In this document: piece after piece, positions 1 through 7,690 of the stretch
Layout of the letters: each line of letters begins with the position of its first letter
Position numbering within the stretch: the stretch's first letter is position 1
Assembly (NCBI GenBank): GCA_903933915.1
Contig: CAIZLW010000048.1
Coordinates: 1-48,207, forward strand
DNA: 48,207 bases
Source of the DNA: an uncultured beta proteobacterium
GTDB lineage: Bacteria > Pseudomonadota > Gammaproteobacteria > Burkholderiales > SG8-41
Reading direction: 5' to 3'
Notes under the pieces: model-generated
What the model was told of the DNA's origin: nothing
What the model saw: the letters and a program-made list of their open reading frames with translations, nothing else
Database searches by the model: none
Position numbers and translations under genes: made by a program

Positions 1-523
1 GCAATCGTCAACATTGTTCTTGTTCTTGATATTCACGCACTGGGCGCCGTCCTGAACACGGGCGCCGGGGCGCCAACGTCGCAGCGTTGGGTGCCGCGGC
101 TGTGGGTGTTGCGGCTTTGGGCGCTACTACTGCCTCGCAACCCTTTCCGGTTACCCACGCGCCCTTGCCCGCCACGCAGCGCTGGCAATCGTCAACGTTT
201 TCCTTGTTCTTGATGTTCACGCACTGGGCGCCGTACTGAACACGGGCGCCAGGGGCCAACGTCGCAGCGTTGGGTGCCTGGCTAGTGGGTGCCGCGGCTT
301 TGGGCGCCACTACTGCCTCGCATCCCTTGCCGGTCACCCAAGTGCCCTTGCCCACCACGCAGCGCTGGCAATCATCCACGTTGTTTTTGTTCTTGATGTT
401 CACGCACTGGGCGCCATCTTGCACACGGGCGCCGGGTGCCAGGGTCTGAGCCTGCACACCAGCGCTGGCGAAAAACATCATGAGCACAAAAACAGCGCTC
501 AGTATTGCATTAAATATTTTCAT
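1..523 (-). pseudogene. Exported four-cysteine repeat protein, frameshifted and cut by the window edge
   Basis: I chose the ATG at 521-523 because a GGAAAG ribosome site lies about 10 bases upstream and a signal peptide follows (MKIFNAILS..., hydrophobic core, cleavage after VQA). The mature protein is a tandem of 61-residue units, each with the pattern C-x13-C-x2-C-x12-C in a TLAPGARVQ...GAQCVNIKNK...CQRC...GKGCEAVVAPKAA framework, joined by Ala/Pro-rich linkers. Two full units and part of a third are visible. The second and third DNA units start 183 bases apart, but the third lies 184 bases on (44 vs 228 vs 411). One extra base near 62-78 shifts the frame, and the open frame then stops at about position 8 while the other frame keeps reading the repeat. 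This is either a true frameshift or an assembly error in a repeat. I do not recognise the family; paired cysteines suggest disulfides or metal binding in the periplasm. It lies downstream of the secretin-TAXI-pentapeptide genes on the same strand. Confidence 0.7.
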
Positions 524-802
524 TGAAAAAAACTTTCCGGCCTTATTGGCCTTTGACATTGAAGATGAAAATGATTCTGGAATACCCAAGTATCCCCGCC
601 GACCACAACAGCTGACATCACCACAACAACCACACCAAAAATCTACCCAGCCAGACCGACGCAATCGCCTGATTGAAAAACTTTGCAACATTTGATTGGG
701 GATTTTTCCCTGCACAACTCGCCGAGAATCCCATTACAGAAAAAACACAATGTCATCCGGCCATCTGCGGGCGCAGATGGATGCGATGCCCTTGCGACAT
801 CA

Positions 803-1678
803 TCACTCCTCGCACTGAGCCAGCAAGGCCGGCGGCACCACCATCCCCTTGGGCATTTTGGCATTACAGGCCACGGCGCCCTCCAGCAAGGTGCTGCCCA
901 TCTCTGCGCCGGTGAAGTCGGCGCCCTGCAGATCGGCGTTGCTCAGGTTGACGCCGGTCAGATTGGCGCCTTTCAGGTTGGCGCCTCGTAACACCGCACC
1001 GGTCAGGTTGGAGTAAGACAGGTCACTGGCAGTCAGGTTGCTGAAAGACAGGTTCGCCCGCCGCATGTCCACCGCGAGCAGACGCGCCGCACTGAAATTC
1101 GCCCTCGTCAGATTCGCGTTCATGAGCTGTGCGCCACCCAGGCGCGCCTTGGTGAAGTTGGTATCCCGCAAATCGGCGCTCATGAAATTGGCCTCCTCCG
1201 CAAACGCAAAAATAAAACTGGAGCCGCGCAGGTCGGCAGTGGTCAGATCGGCATTTGAAAGGTCCGCCGCATTGAAGTTGGCCTTGTTTGCCACCACCTG
1301 ATCGAGCGTGGCCCCGATCATGGTCGCGCCAGAGAGATTGGCGGCGTTCAGAACGGCCCGGTCAAGACGGGTATTCGACAGATCCGCCCGTTCGAGATTG
1401 GCTTCCTCAAGGTTCACGCTCTGCATTTGCGTACCGGCAATACGGGCGCCTGACAGATTGATATTGAACATGTAGGCGCCGCGAATATCCGCGTCTTTGA
1501 ACTTCATGTTGGGTGCGTGCATATAACGCAGGTCACATTTGACACAGGACTTACCCGCGCGAAAGCGGACCACATCATCAGGGTCACTCGCACGGACCAC
1601 TGCAGGCAGCAACCACAAGACAGCACAAAACACCGCGCCAAGCGCGGCATTGCAACGAAAATTACGCGTCGCGCTCAT
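803..1678 (-). CDS. Exported pentapeptide-repeat protein
   Basis: The product has 291 residues with a clear signal peptide (hydrophobic core LGAVFCAVLWLLPAV, cleavage near VRA-SD). From about residue 60 to 275 it is made of A(D/N)LXX-type pentapeptides (ANLERADLSNTRLDRAVLNAANLSGA and onward), the signature of the right-handed quadrilateral beta-helix fold. A short cysteine pair (CVKC) precedes the helix and a small capped end carrying two cysteines follows it. Pentapeptide-repeat proteins have many roles and none can be read from the repeat itself; the export signal points to the periplasm or outer surface. Its ATG overlaps the stop of the upstream TAXI gene in an ATGA, which implies translational coupling and joint function or at least joint expression with that gene. 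Confidence 0.9.
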   Translation of the reverse strand: MSATRNFRCNAALGAVFCAVLWLLPAVVRASDPDDVVRFRAGKSCVKCDLRYMHAPNMKFKDADIRGAYMFNINLSGARIAGTQMQSVNLEEANLERADLSNTRLDRAVLNAANLSGATMIGATLDQVVANKANFNAADLSNADLTTADLRGSSFIFAFAEEANFMSADLRDTNFTKARLGGAQLMNANLTRANFSAARLLAVDMRRANLSFSNLTASDLSYSNLTGAVLRGANLKGANLTGVNLSNADLQGADFTGAEMGSTLLEGAVACNAKMPKGMVVPPALLAQCEE

Positions 1679-2775
1679 CGCTTACCCCCCTGCAGTGCGC
1701 GCAGGGCACCCGGATGCAGGGGCGCTCCCAGCCCGGGCACATCACCGATCTCCATCTGCACCATGGTGGAAAGGGCGGGCTGATCATCAAGCAGTTTTTT
1801 AAATTGCGTGCGGATCAGCGTGGCGACCCGGAAGATGGCCTCGTCGTCAACCTCGGCGTGGGTAAACAGCAGGTTGCGCATGCCCACGGTGTTCACAAGC
1901 TGTTGCGCTGACCCATACAAACCGGCGGCGATCGCCATGGGACGCAACCAAATGTTGTCCGATTGCATTTTTACAATGACTTCGGAAGGAATATCGAGAA
2001 ACTCGCCATCGCAGTCCAGCAACCGTTTGTAAAACGCCGAAGGGTGGGCCAACGCATTGATCACCACATCCACAGTGCCTTTGCAAAAGGCCTCCGCAGA
2101 TTCACTGGCCGACAGGTCGGTCGCGCCCGCCAGATCCGACTCCCGCAGATTCAGCGCTTTCATTACCGCCAGCGCATTGAGCCGGTCGCCCGAACCCCTA
2201 TTACCGACATTCACCCTGCCCTGGCGGATTTGCTCCAGCGCGGTGATGCCCGACGCCTTGCGCACCATCACGGCAATGGGCGTGGTGTGCATCAGTGCGA
2301 CGGCACGCAGCTGACTGCCTTTTTTGACTGTCATGCTTTTATGCGTCTGCGCGACCAGGTCTTCCTGACCGAGACCCAATTGCAATGAGCCATTCGCCAC
2401 GGCATTGGCGTTGAACAGCGAGCCGGCAGAGTTCATCGGCAGGCATCGCACCAGCGTGGCACTGCGTTTGGCATTGATCGCCTCGCACAGGGTATTGCCG
2501 ATGGGTTCCAGCGAGCCTCCCAGTGGCCCGGTCCCCAGCAGCATCAGCTTGTCGTGAAAATCATCGCCCTCTGCCGCAATGGCCGGCACTGCCATGCAGA
2601 AAAACAAAGTCGCCAGTCCGATGACCAAAGCCCATACTGACCAGCGCCACCCACTTTGCCGGGCCGCGGTGATGGTCGCGGTTGCGGTTGCGGTTGCGCT
2701 TGCATTGCGTTTCGGTTGAACACTGATCGGCTGAGTCAATTCCAGCCAGGCGCTATAAGCAAAAAAGTCTGTCAT
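1675..2775 (-). CDS. TAXI-family TRAP transporter solute-binding protein
   Basis: The product of 366 residues starts from the ATG at 2773-2775, which has a TGAGG ribosome site six bases upstream; a TTG four codons earlier is possible but less likely. After a Thr/Ala-rich stretch (ATATATAT, encoded by a short GCGGTT-type repeat near 2676-2704) comes one membrane or signal segment (VWALVIGLATLFFCMAVPAIAA). The rest matches the TAXI (TRAP-associated extracytoplasmic immunogenic) type: LLGTGPLGGSLEPIGNTLC near the start, then SAGSLFNANAVANGSLQLGLGQ and VNVGNRGSGDRLNA. Such proteins normally deliver ligands to a TRAP transporter, but no TRAP membrane subunit is encoded nearby. It lies between a secretin gene, whose stop is 12 bases upstream, and the pentapeptide gene, with an ATGA overlap. 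The ligand is unknown; it may be a sensor or carrier for the neighbouring envelope proteins. Confidence 0.85.
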   Translation of the reverse strand: MTDFFAYSAWLELTQPISVQPKRNASATATATATITAARQSGWRWSVWALVIGLATLFFCMAVPAIAAEGDDFHDKLMLLGTGPLGGSLEPIGNTLCEAINAKRSATLVRCLPMNSAGSLFNANAVANGSLQLGLGQEDLVAQTHKSMTVKKGSQLRAVALMHTTPIAVMVRKASGITALEQIRQGRVNVGNRGSGDRLNALAVMKALNLRESDLAGATDLSASESAEAFCKGTVDVVINALAHPSAFYKRLLDCDGEFLDIPSEVIVKMQSDNIWLRPMAIAAGLYGSAQQLVNTVGMRNLLFTHAEVDDEAIFRVATLIRTQFKKLLDDQPALSTMVQMEIGDVPGLGAPLHPGALRALQGGKR

Positions 2776-2787
2776 CCCGGGCCTCAA

Positions 2788-4374
2788 TCAATAAAACAGA
2801 AAATCGAGGGCTTGCTTGAGTCGATCGGACGTCGTGGCCTGCTTGTCCCATTTCTCCAGGGTGACGTCACCAGTCCGGAACTCACGGTAGATCGAGGAAC
2901 GGTTCATCTGATTGAACACAGAGGCCAGATTGGGATAGGGCCTGAACCAATCGCCGTAACGGGCACGCAGTTCGGCCATGCTACTTTCGCCGGCCGAACC
3001 CTCTGCCGATCCCGGCTCCGCTTTACGGGCACTGGTTTCCTTGCGATAGGAATATTGCGGCTCGCGGGGCGTAATCAGCATCAGCACGGAACGCTGAAAA
3101 TCATTGGTATTTTTCTGCGAAAAAAGATACTGCACGCCGGGGATGTCCTGCAGCACCGGCACACCATCCCGCGAATTGCTGATTTCCTTTTCCGAGAGTC
3201 CACCCAGCACCAGGGTTTCACCAAATTCCATCACCACATTGGCGTTGACCATGATCTTGGTGGTTTCCAGCTTGTAGGTATAGACAATGTCCGAGCTTGG
3301 CGGCTTGAGAAAGGTGCGTTGTGCATCGACTGTCAGCCGGATCTTGTTGTCACCCAGGAATGTCGGAATGATGCTCAGCTTGACGCCGATCTCCTTCTCC
3401 AGTTGCACGGCGTTTCCACCGACTGTGCCCGTTGATACCACGGCTGCAGTCACCGTGGATCCGGAAAAAAATACCGACTGCATGCCATGGAGCGCAGCCA
3501 GCGTTGGCCGGGCAAGAACCTCGTTGAGGTTGGAGTTGGCGTTAACGATATTCAGGGAATAAGACAGCGCCGGAATGCTGATCGCCCGGGTCAGTGCGGT
3601 GGTCGTGCTATTCGTATCGGCCGCGCCAGTGGTCGACGTGTTTGTCGAGATCACGTTTCTGGAAAATGCGGGGATGCCTGCACTGCCGAACTGCAACGTC
3701 AGGGCATTGAGCAGATTCACGCCTTTACGGGTGCTGAGGGCATCCTCTGTGCGCATGAGCACGACGTCCACCAGCACCATACGGCTATCGTTTGGCCCCC
3801 CCTGCCCCGGAAAGCCCCCTTGGCCCGGAAAACCGCCCTGGCCCGGAAAGCCGCCTTGGACCGCAAAGCCGCCTTGGACCGGAAAGCCGCCTTGGACCGG
3901 AAAGCCGCCTTGGACCGGAAAGCCCCCTTGATCCGCAAAGCCGCCTTGGACTGGAAAACCGCCCTGCCCTGGAATGCCAGCCTGCTGAGGATACCCACCT
4001 TGCTGCGGGAAACCACCCTGCTGCGGGAAACCGCCCGGCTGTGGAAAACCGCTCGGCGGCATCGCGCCCTGGCCATTGAAAGGGTTCACCTCGCCACCAG
4101 GATACTGGGTGCGGGTCAAGAATGGATCGGCCCCGGCTAATGGACTGTCAGGCGCATTCCCGAGAACGATTGCACTAGCGGGTGGTTCATTCGGTTTACT
4201 GTTGCGATGCACGACCGCCCAGTGGCTCATGCGCTGGCGCAGACGCGAGAGGTCCTCGGCAGACGGCTTCGTATCCTCATAAACTGCCAGCCACTTCGCC
4301 GCTCTCTCAGGCTGGTTGATGGCGGCGCTGACCAGCGCCGAGAGTCGCAAAACCTCGGGATCGGATGGGCGCAA
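2788..4374 (-). pseudogene. Secretin (GspD/PilQ-type C-terminal domain) with hexapeptide repeats, 5'-truncated
   Basis: The open frame begins at a TTG and encodes 528 residues. The first 50 residues look like the tail of a TPR domain (PSDPEVLRLSALVSAA...QPERAAKWL). A linker leads to 14 tandem hexapeptides of the FPxQGG type (about residues 99-190; 18-base DNA units near 3790-4050). Then comes the secretin part: VDVVLMRTEDALSTRKGVNLL, NEVLARPTLAALHGMQSVFFSG, a GETLVLGGL segment, RDGVPVLQDIPGVQYLFSQ and the terminal LITPREP. Secretins form outer-membrane gates in type II/III secretion and pilus systems. No signal peptide is left: in this frame a TGA lies six codons before the TTG, and directly upstream on the other strand sits a fragment of an unrelated gene. 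The 5' end therefore appears lost to a rearrangement, and expression or export is doubtful. The stop abuts the TAXI gene. A TPR-secretin fusion is a known arrangement; the truncation is my reading. Confidence 0.75.
3790..4050 (-). repeat. 18-bp tandem repeat coding for FPxQGG hexapeptides in the secretin gene
   Basis: About 14 units of 18 bases encode (F/Y/I)(P/A)(Q/V/G/D)(Q/P)(G/A)G. The middle units are almost identical, so slippage would change the copy number without breaking the frame. The repeat gives long spurious open frames on the opposite strand. Confidence 0.85.
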
Positions 4375-4376
4375 GG

Positions 4377-4634
4377 CACGGCAGGATGGTCAGGCTGCGC
4401 GAGTTCAGGCACGGGGCGATGATTGGCGAAATGGCGGCCTACAGCACCTTAAGGTCACGGTCCGCATCGGCCATCGTTACCGAGGCTGCTGTTGTGTACA
4501 AACTGATACCCGAAAAAATTGAACTTCTGGGCGCTCATGCGAGCCAGTACTCGGCGATCCTGCATGAAATGGTAGCCCGGCTGCTCGCATCCCGGCTGAG
4601 CGCGATGAACCGAAACGTTGAGCTTAACGCGTAG
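4377..4634 (+). pseudogene. C-terminal fragment of a cyclic-nucleotide-binding domain protein
   Basis: The plus-strand frame reads VRLREFRHGAMIGEMAAYS, then RSASAIVTEAAVVYKL, and LHEMVARLLASRLSAMNRNV before the TAG at 4632-4634. This is the second half of a cNMP-binding (CAP/CRP-type) beta-roll: the phosphate-binding cassette GxxIGExA followed by RSASxxAxxxxxxYxL and the closing helices. The short tail with VARLLAxRLxxxN resembles the C-terminus of SulP-type anion transporters with a fused cNMP domain. Only about 85 residues remain; the first half of the domain and anything N-terminal is missing. The remnant begins where the secretin gene on the other strand also loses its 5' end (about 4370-4390). 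No ribosome site or credible start is present, so I treat it as a dead fragment. The family of the parent gene is inferred. Confidence 0.65.
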
Positions 4635-4724
4635 CGCAGGCCGATTAACAAACACTGCATGAGTGCCACCTTCGTTGCCGCACGAAACCGGACCGTTCCG
4701 AATTTTGTAATGGTCAAGAAATTT

Positions 4725-4754
4725 TTGACAGTTGCGGTGGTGGAAAAGTTATCC
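4725..4754 (+). promoter_or_regulatory. Candidate sigma-70 promoter for the small exported protein gene
   Basis: A perfect TTGACA lies at 4725-4730, with GTTATC/TTATCC 17-18 bases further on (4748-4754). The transcript would have a leader of roughly 100 bases before the ATG at 4859. The -10 is weak, so the call rests mostly on the -35 and the spacing. Confidence 0.45.
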
Positions 4755-4858
4755 CGCCCCTGTTTATTCTCATACTTCTTCCCTGCGTTAGATTCCGACG
4801 GCGCCCCAAGCGTCGCCAATCCGAGGACACCGAGCACGCCACCCCATAAAGGAAAAAA

Positions 4859-5194
4859 ATGAATTCCAAAAAAACTACTGTCACCCGCACGCTCTGCGTT
4901 TTATGCCTGGCCCTCAGCGCTCTAGCCAGCGCGCAGGTGGGCGCGCAGATGCACTTCAAAGGGGCGATGCAAGGCAAAGAAGGGCGGTTAGCGCCAGAGC
5001 CGGTGGCCGCACCATGGGGAATGACGCTTGACATGAATGATGTCACGAACAGGAAAATAGCGGCGCTAAGAACATACGTAATATGCAGGGAGAATGCCAG
5101 CGCCCTTGGCAATTCCCAAACAATGGAAGGTGGCTACCCCATACAAAACGCACGGCGACAGTGTGACGTGAACCTCGAAAACAGTCTTAAATAA
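4859..5194 (+). CDS. Small exported protein of unknown function
   Basis: The gene encodes 111 residues from an ATG preceded by AAAGGA. The N-terminus is a signal peptide (two lysines, then TLCVLCLALSALASA, cleavage near AQVGAQ). The mature part of about 85 residues has two cysteines (VICRE and RRQCDV), which could form one disulfide in the periplasm. I recognise no domain. It stands alone on the plus strand between the truncated secretin region and tRNA-Ser, with a candidate promoter upstream and a candidate hairpin terminator about 160 bases downstream. The clean signal peptide and ribosome site support a real gene. Confidence 0.65.
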   Translation: MNSKKTTVTRTLCVLCLALSALASAQVGAQMHFKGAMQGKEGRLAPEPVAAPWGMTLDMNDVTNRKIAALRTYVICRENASALGNSQTMEGGYPIQNARRQCDVNLENSLK

Positions 5195-5351
5195 ACGATT
5201 GATTTTCACGCCCTCTTTTTCAAAGCAAATCAATCCGGCTTGACGGAATTTCTATCTTTCATATCGTCCCCTATCGGGTTTAACCGGTTCTTTGTGACCA
5301 AGCATTGAAGTCTGCTGTGTAGCCCAGTCACCCAACGTTGCACGCACTGCC

Positions 5352-5378
5352 GGAGCCGACGCGAGTCGGCTCCTTTCT
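5352..5378 (+). terminator. Candidate rho-independent terminator
   Basis: A perfect 9-bp stem (GGAGCCGAC at 5352-5360, GTCGGCTCC at 5365-5373) with a GCGA tetraloop is followed by TTTCT. It could end the transcript of the small exported protein gene. The T tract is short. Confidence 0.5.
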
Positions 5379-5473
5379 CATGAAGACGGCACTGGCTGAA
5401 AACGCTATCGGCAAAAAAAAGGGGTGGGTTGATACATTCGTCAAACAGCAGCGAGCGCAGAAGTGAACGGGCA

Positions 5474-5517
5474 ACATAAAAAAACACGGGGCTTTTGGGC
5501 CCCGTGTTTTTTTATGT
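5474..5517. terminator. Perfect 19-bp inverted repeat, bidirectional terminator
   Basis: The arms 5474-5492 and 5499-5517 are perfectly complementary: an ACACGGGGC core flanked by A and T runs, with a six-base loop. The A and T tracts make it a terminator in either direction. It lies just before a duplicated tRNA-Ser 3' end at 5517, as a similar hairpin lies just before the real tRNA-Ser 3' end. Confidence 0.8.
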
Positions 5518-5537
5518 TTGGCGGAGAGAGAGGGATT
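5517..5537 (-). repeat. Second copy of the tRNA-Ser 3' end (21-bp direct repeat)
   Basis: The 21 bases TTTGGCGGAGAGAGAGGGAT+T at 5517-5537 are identical to 5711-5731, which covers the CCA end, acceptor strand and start of the T arm of the tRNA-Ser gene. The copy breaks off inside the T arm. Duplicated tRNA 3' ends are the usual trace of a tyrosine-integrase element. A local duplication of the terminator plus tRNA end would give the same picture, since both copies follow a GGGGC/GCCCC hairpin. Confidence 0.7.
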
Positions 5538-5680
5538 GTGTCGGCCTCGCCTTGCGGCGATCCGTCATCCCTCGCTGCCGCTCGGGACCGCCGCGCCGAC
5601 GGCGCGGCGTCCTGCGCGACACGCAGTGCGTGTCGCTGGTCGAACCGGAGGCTTCTCTCTACTCCCATCACCACAAATAC
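5538..5680. other. Structured GC-rich spacer between the two tRNA-Ser 3' ends
   Basis: This stretch between the repeats has no credible gene. It holds two near-perfect hairpins: CGCCGCGCC/GGCGCGGCG around a GAC loop and GCGACACGCA/TGCGTGTCGC around a single base. It could be a small satellite or MITE-like element, or the remains of a larger insertion in the tRNA. Frames across it look non-coding. Confidence 0.45.
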
Positions 5681-5683
5681 AAA

Positions 5684-5704
5684 AACGGGGCACAAGGCCC
5701 CGTT
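5684..5704 (-). terminator. Terminator of tRNA-Ser(GCU)
   Basis: The arms AACGGGGC (5684-5691) and GCCCCGTT (5697-5704) with a five-base loop are followed on the minus strand by a run of T. It lies directly after the 3' end of the minus-strand tRNA gene. Confidence 0.75.
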
Positions 5705-5712
5705 TCTGTATT

Positions 5713-5805
5713 TGGCGGAGAGAGAGGGATTCGAACCCTCGATGGAGGTTTTGCCCCCATACGCCCTTAGCAGGGGCGCGCCTTCGACCACTCGGCCATC
5801 TCTCC
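5713..5805 (-). tRNA. tRNA-Ser(GCU)
   Basis: On the minus strand the gene starts GGAGAGATGGCCGAG and ends CTCTCTCCGCCA, so the CCA is encoded. The 7-bp acceptor stem pairs (GGAGAGA with TCTCTCC), the T loop is TTCGAAT, and a long variable arm marks a class II tRNA. The anticodon loop CTGCTAA gives anticodon GCT (5769-5771 on the plus strand), which reads AGC/AGU serine codons. It lies downstream of lysC on the same strand. Confidence 0.96.
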
Positions 5806-5880
5806 TGAACTCGTATTCAAGCGGTTTGTTCAGGTCCCGCTCACATCAATTTGTCAGGCGAAGAATACCACACCACCCGC

Positions 5881-7107
5881 TCAGACCGGCTGATCCAGTG
5901 CAAAAGCTTTGTGCAGGACGCGCACGGCGAGTTCGGTGTATTTCTCGTCGATCACCACCGAGACCTTGATCTCGGAAGTCGAGATCATCTCGATGTTGAT
6001 GCCCTCCTCGGCCAGCGTGCGGAACATGGTGCTGGCAATGCCGGCGTGGGAACGCATACCGACGCCGACCACCGACACCTTGGCAATCTTGTCGCCGCTC
6101 AGCAAGCCACGCGCCTTGGTGTGCTCGACGACGGGTTTCAGCACAGTCAGCGCCTTCTGGTAATCATTGCGATGCACGGTGAACGAAAAATCCGTCAGGC
6201 CGTCGTGGCCGACGTTCTGCACGATCATGTCGACGTCGATGTTGGCGTCGCCCACCGGCCCGAGGATCTGATAGGCAATACCCGGGCGATCGGGCACGCC
6301 GAGCACGGTGATCTTTGCCTCGTCGCGATTGAAGGCGATGCCTGAAATGACGGCTTTTTCCATGTCCTTGTCTTCCTCAAATGTGATCAGCGTGCCCTCG
6401 CCTTCGTCCTCGAAGCTGGACAGCACGCGCAAACGCACCTTGTATTTGCCGGCAAACTCGACCGAGCGGATCTGCAGCACTTTCGAGCCGAGGCTCGCCA
6501 TCTCGAGCATTTCCTCGAAGGTAATGGTCTTCAGGCGGCGCGCTTCCGGAACGATGCGCGGATCGGTGGTGTAAACCCCGTCAACGTCGGTGTAGATCTG
6601 GCATTCATCGGCTTTCAGCGCGGCCGCCAGGGCAACGCCCGTGGTATCCGAACCACCGCGGCCGAGGGTGGTGATATTGCCCTGCTCATCGATGCCCTGG
6701 AAGCCGGCGACGACCACCACGCGTCCGGCCTTCAGGTCGGCGCGCATGTTGTGCTCGTCAATGCTGAGAATGCGCGCCTTGGTATAGGCGTTGTCGGTGA
6801 GGATGCGTACCTGGCCGCCGGTGTAGCTGCGTGCCTGCAGGCCCATCTCGATCAGCGCCATCGACAGCAGCGCCATGGTGACCTGCTCGCCGGTCGAGAC
6901 CATGACATCGAGCTCGCGCGGATCGGGCTGGGACTGGATTTCCCGGGCCAGCGCGATCAGCCGGTTGGTTTCACCGGACATGGCCGAAACCACGACGACG
7001 ATGTCATGGCCCTGGGCTTTCCAGCGGGCGACGCGTTTGGCGACGTTTTTGATGCGTTCGGGGCTGCCGACCGAGGTGCCGCCGTATTTTTGGACTATCA
7101 GAGCCAT
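5881..7107 (-). CDS. lysC: Aspartokinase
   Basis: This protein of 408 residues phosphorylates aspartate, the first step towards lysine, threonine, methionine and diaminopimelate. The N-terminal kinase domain shows KYGGTSVG (residues 7-14), [12 protein letters not shown] and [16 protein letters not shown]. Two ACT domains follow (from [24 protein letters not shown] and from [23 protein letters not shown]), which bind the feedback effector. The length fits the monofunctional lysine-sensitive type made as overlapping alpha/beta products in some bacteria. The ATG at 7105-7107 has the canonical [10 protein letters not shown] start. It is divergent from queD, with about 130 bases between, and precedes tRNA-Ser on its own strand. 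Confidence 0.97.
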   Translation of the reverse strand: MALIVQKYGGTSVGSPERIKNVAKRVARWKAQGHDIVVVVSAMSGETNRLIALAREIQSQPDPRELDVMVSTGEQVTMALLSMALIEMGLQARSYTGGQVRILTDNAYTKARILSIDEHNMRADLKAGRVVVVAGFQGIDEQGNITTLGRGGSDTTGVALAAALKADECQIYTDVDGVYTTDPRIVPEARRLKTITFEEMLEMASLGSKVLQIRSVEFAGKYKVRLRVLSSFEDEGEGTLITFEEDKDMEKAVISGIAFNRDEAKITVLGVPDRPGIAYQILGPVGDANIDVDMIVQNVGHDGLTDFSFTVHRNDYQKALTVLKPVVEHTKARGLLSGDKIAKVSVVGVGMRSHAGIASTMFRTLAEEGINIEMISTSEIKVSVVIDEKYTELAVRVLHKAFALDQPV

Positions 7108-7224
7108 GTTGGCTGGGTTTCTGCCAGATGCGAAAAAGGGGCGTATTTTATTGGATTTTCAGGGGAAAAACGAGGTTTACCCGGTTCAGCCGGTCGCTTG
7201 ATCAGTCCCGGAACACCCTGAGAG

Positions 7225-7230
7225 TATAAT
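7225..7230 (+). promoter_or_regulatory. Consensus -10 box nine bases before the queD start
   Basis: A perfect TATAAT ends nine bases before the queD ATG, and the bases between (CCGCCCCCC) contain no ribosome site. A transcript started seven bases after the box would have almost no leader. The -35 is unclear: TTGATC at 7198-7203 is 21 bases away. Confidence 0.55.
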
Positions 7231-7239
7231 CCGCCCCCC

Positions 7240-7689
7240 ATGCGTATCACCCGAAGACTGGAATTTGACGCCGGTCACCGCATCCCCAACCACGGCAGCC
7301 AGTGCCGGCACCTGCACGGCCATCGCTATGCCCTCGAGATCACGCTCAGCGGGCCGATCGTTGCGACCGCCGGCGCTGCCGATGAAGGCATGGTCATGGA
7401 CTTTTCCGAGGTCAAATCCATCGCCCAACAGCACGTGGTGGAGCCCTGGGACCACGCTTTTCTGGCCTGGCGGCAAGATGATGCGATAGTGGCTTTCCTG
7501 GGTACGGTATCCGGTCACAAAACGGTGCTGTTCGATGCGCCGCCGACGGCGGAACATCTGGCGCAGACCGCCTTTCGCATCCTCGATCCGCTTTATCGCA
7601 ACCGTTACGGCGCCAAACTGGAACTGCAGCAGGTCCGTCTGTATGAGACGCCGAATTGCTGGGCGGATGCGGTGCGTGGCGACGCCTGA
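7240..7689 (+). CDS. queD: 6-carboxy-5,6,7,8-tetrahydropterin synthase
   Basis: The product of 149 residues converts dihydroneopterin triphosphate to carboxytetrahydropterin in queuosine/7-deazaguanine synthesis. The zinc ligands are visible as His13 (FDAGHR) and His26/His28 (HLHGH), and the catalytic cysteine as Cys22 (QCRHLHGH); a PWDHAFL segment carries the conserved Asp-His pair, and the C-terminal LYETPNCWA carries the conserved Glu. Spacing C-x3-HGH separates the QueD type from eukaryotic PTPS. The start MRITRRLEFDAGHR is canonical, yet only nine bases separate it from a TATAAT, so the message may be leaderless. Just after the stop lies a partial tRNA-Ser. No other queuosine gene is next to it. 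Confidence 0.95.
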   Translation: MRITRRLEFDAGHRIPNHGSQCRHLHGHRYALEITLSGPIVATAGAADEGMVMDFSEVKSIAQQHVVEPWDHAFLAWRQDDAIVAFLGTVSGHKTVLFDAPPTAEHLAQTAFRILDPLYRNRYGAKLELQQVRLYETPNCWADAVRGDA

Positions 7690-7690
7690 C

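Noticed and set aside
2676..2704. GCGGTT hexamer repeat as a phase-variation tract
   Set aside because: A 6-base unit keeps the reading frame, so changes only alter the Ala/Thr count.
3487..4140. Long plus-strand open frames over the hexapeptide region
   Set aside because: They are antisense shadows of the repeat, with repetitive KAALDRKAALDRK-type products and no start signals.
5441..5969. Open frames across the tRNA-Ser and its spacer
   Set aside because: They read through the tRNA gene and both hairpins and have no coding signs.
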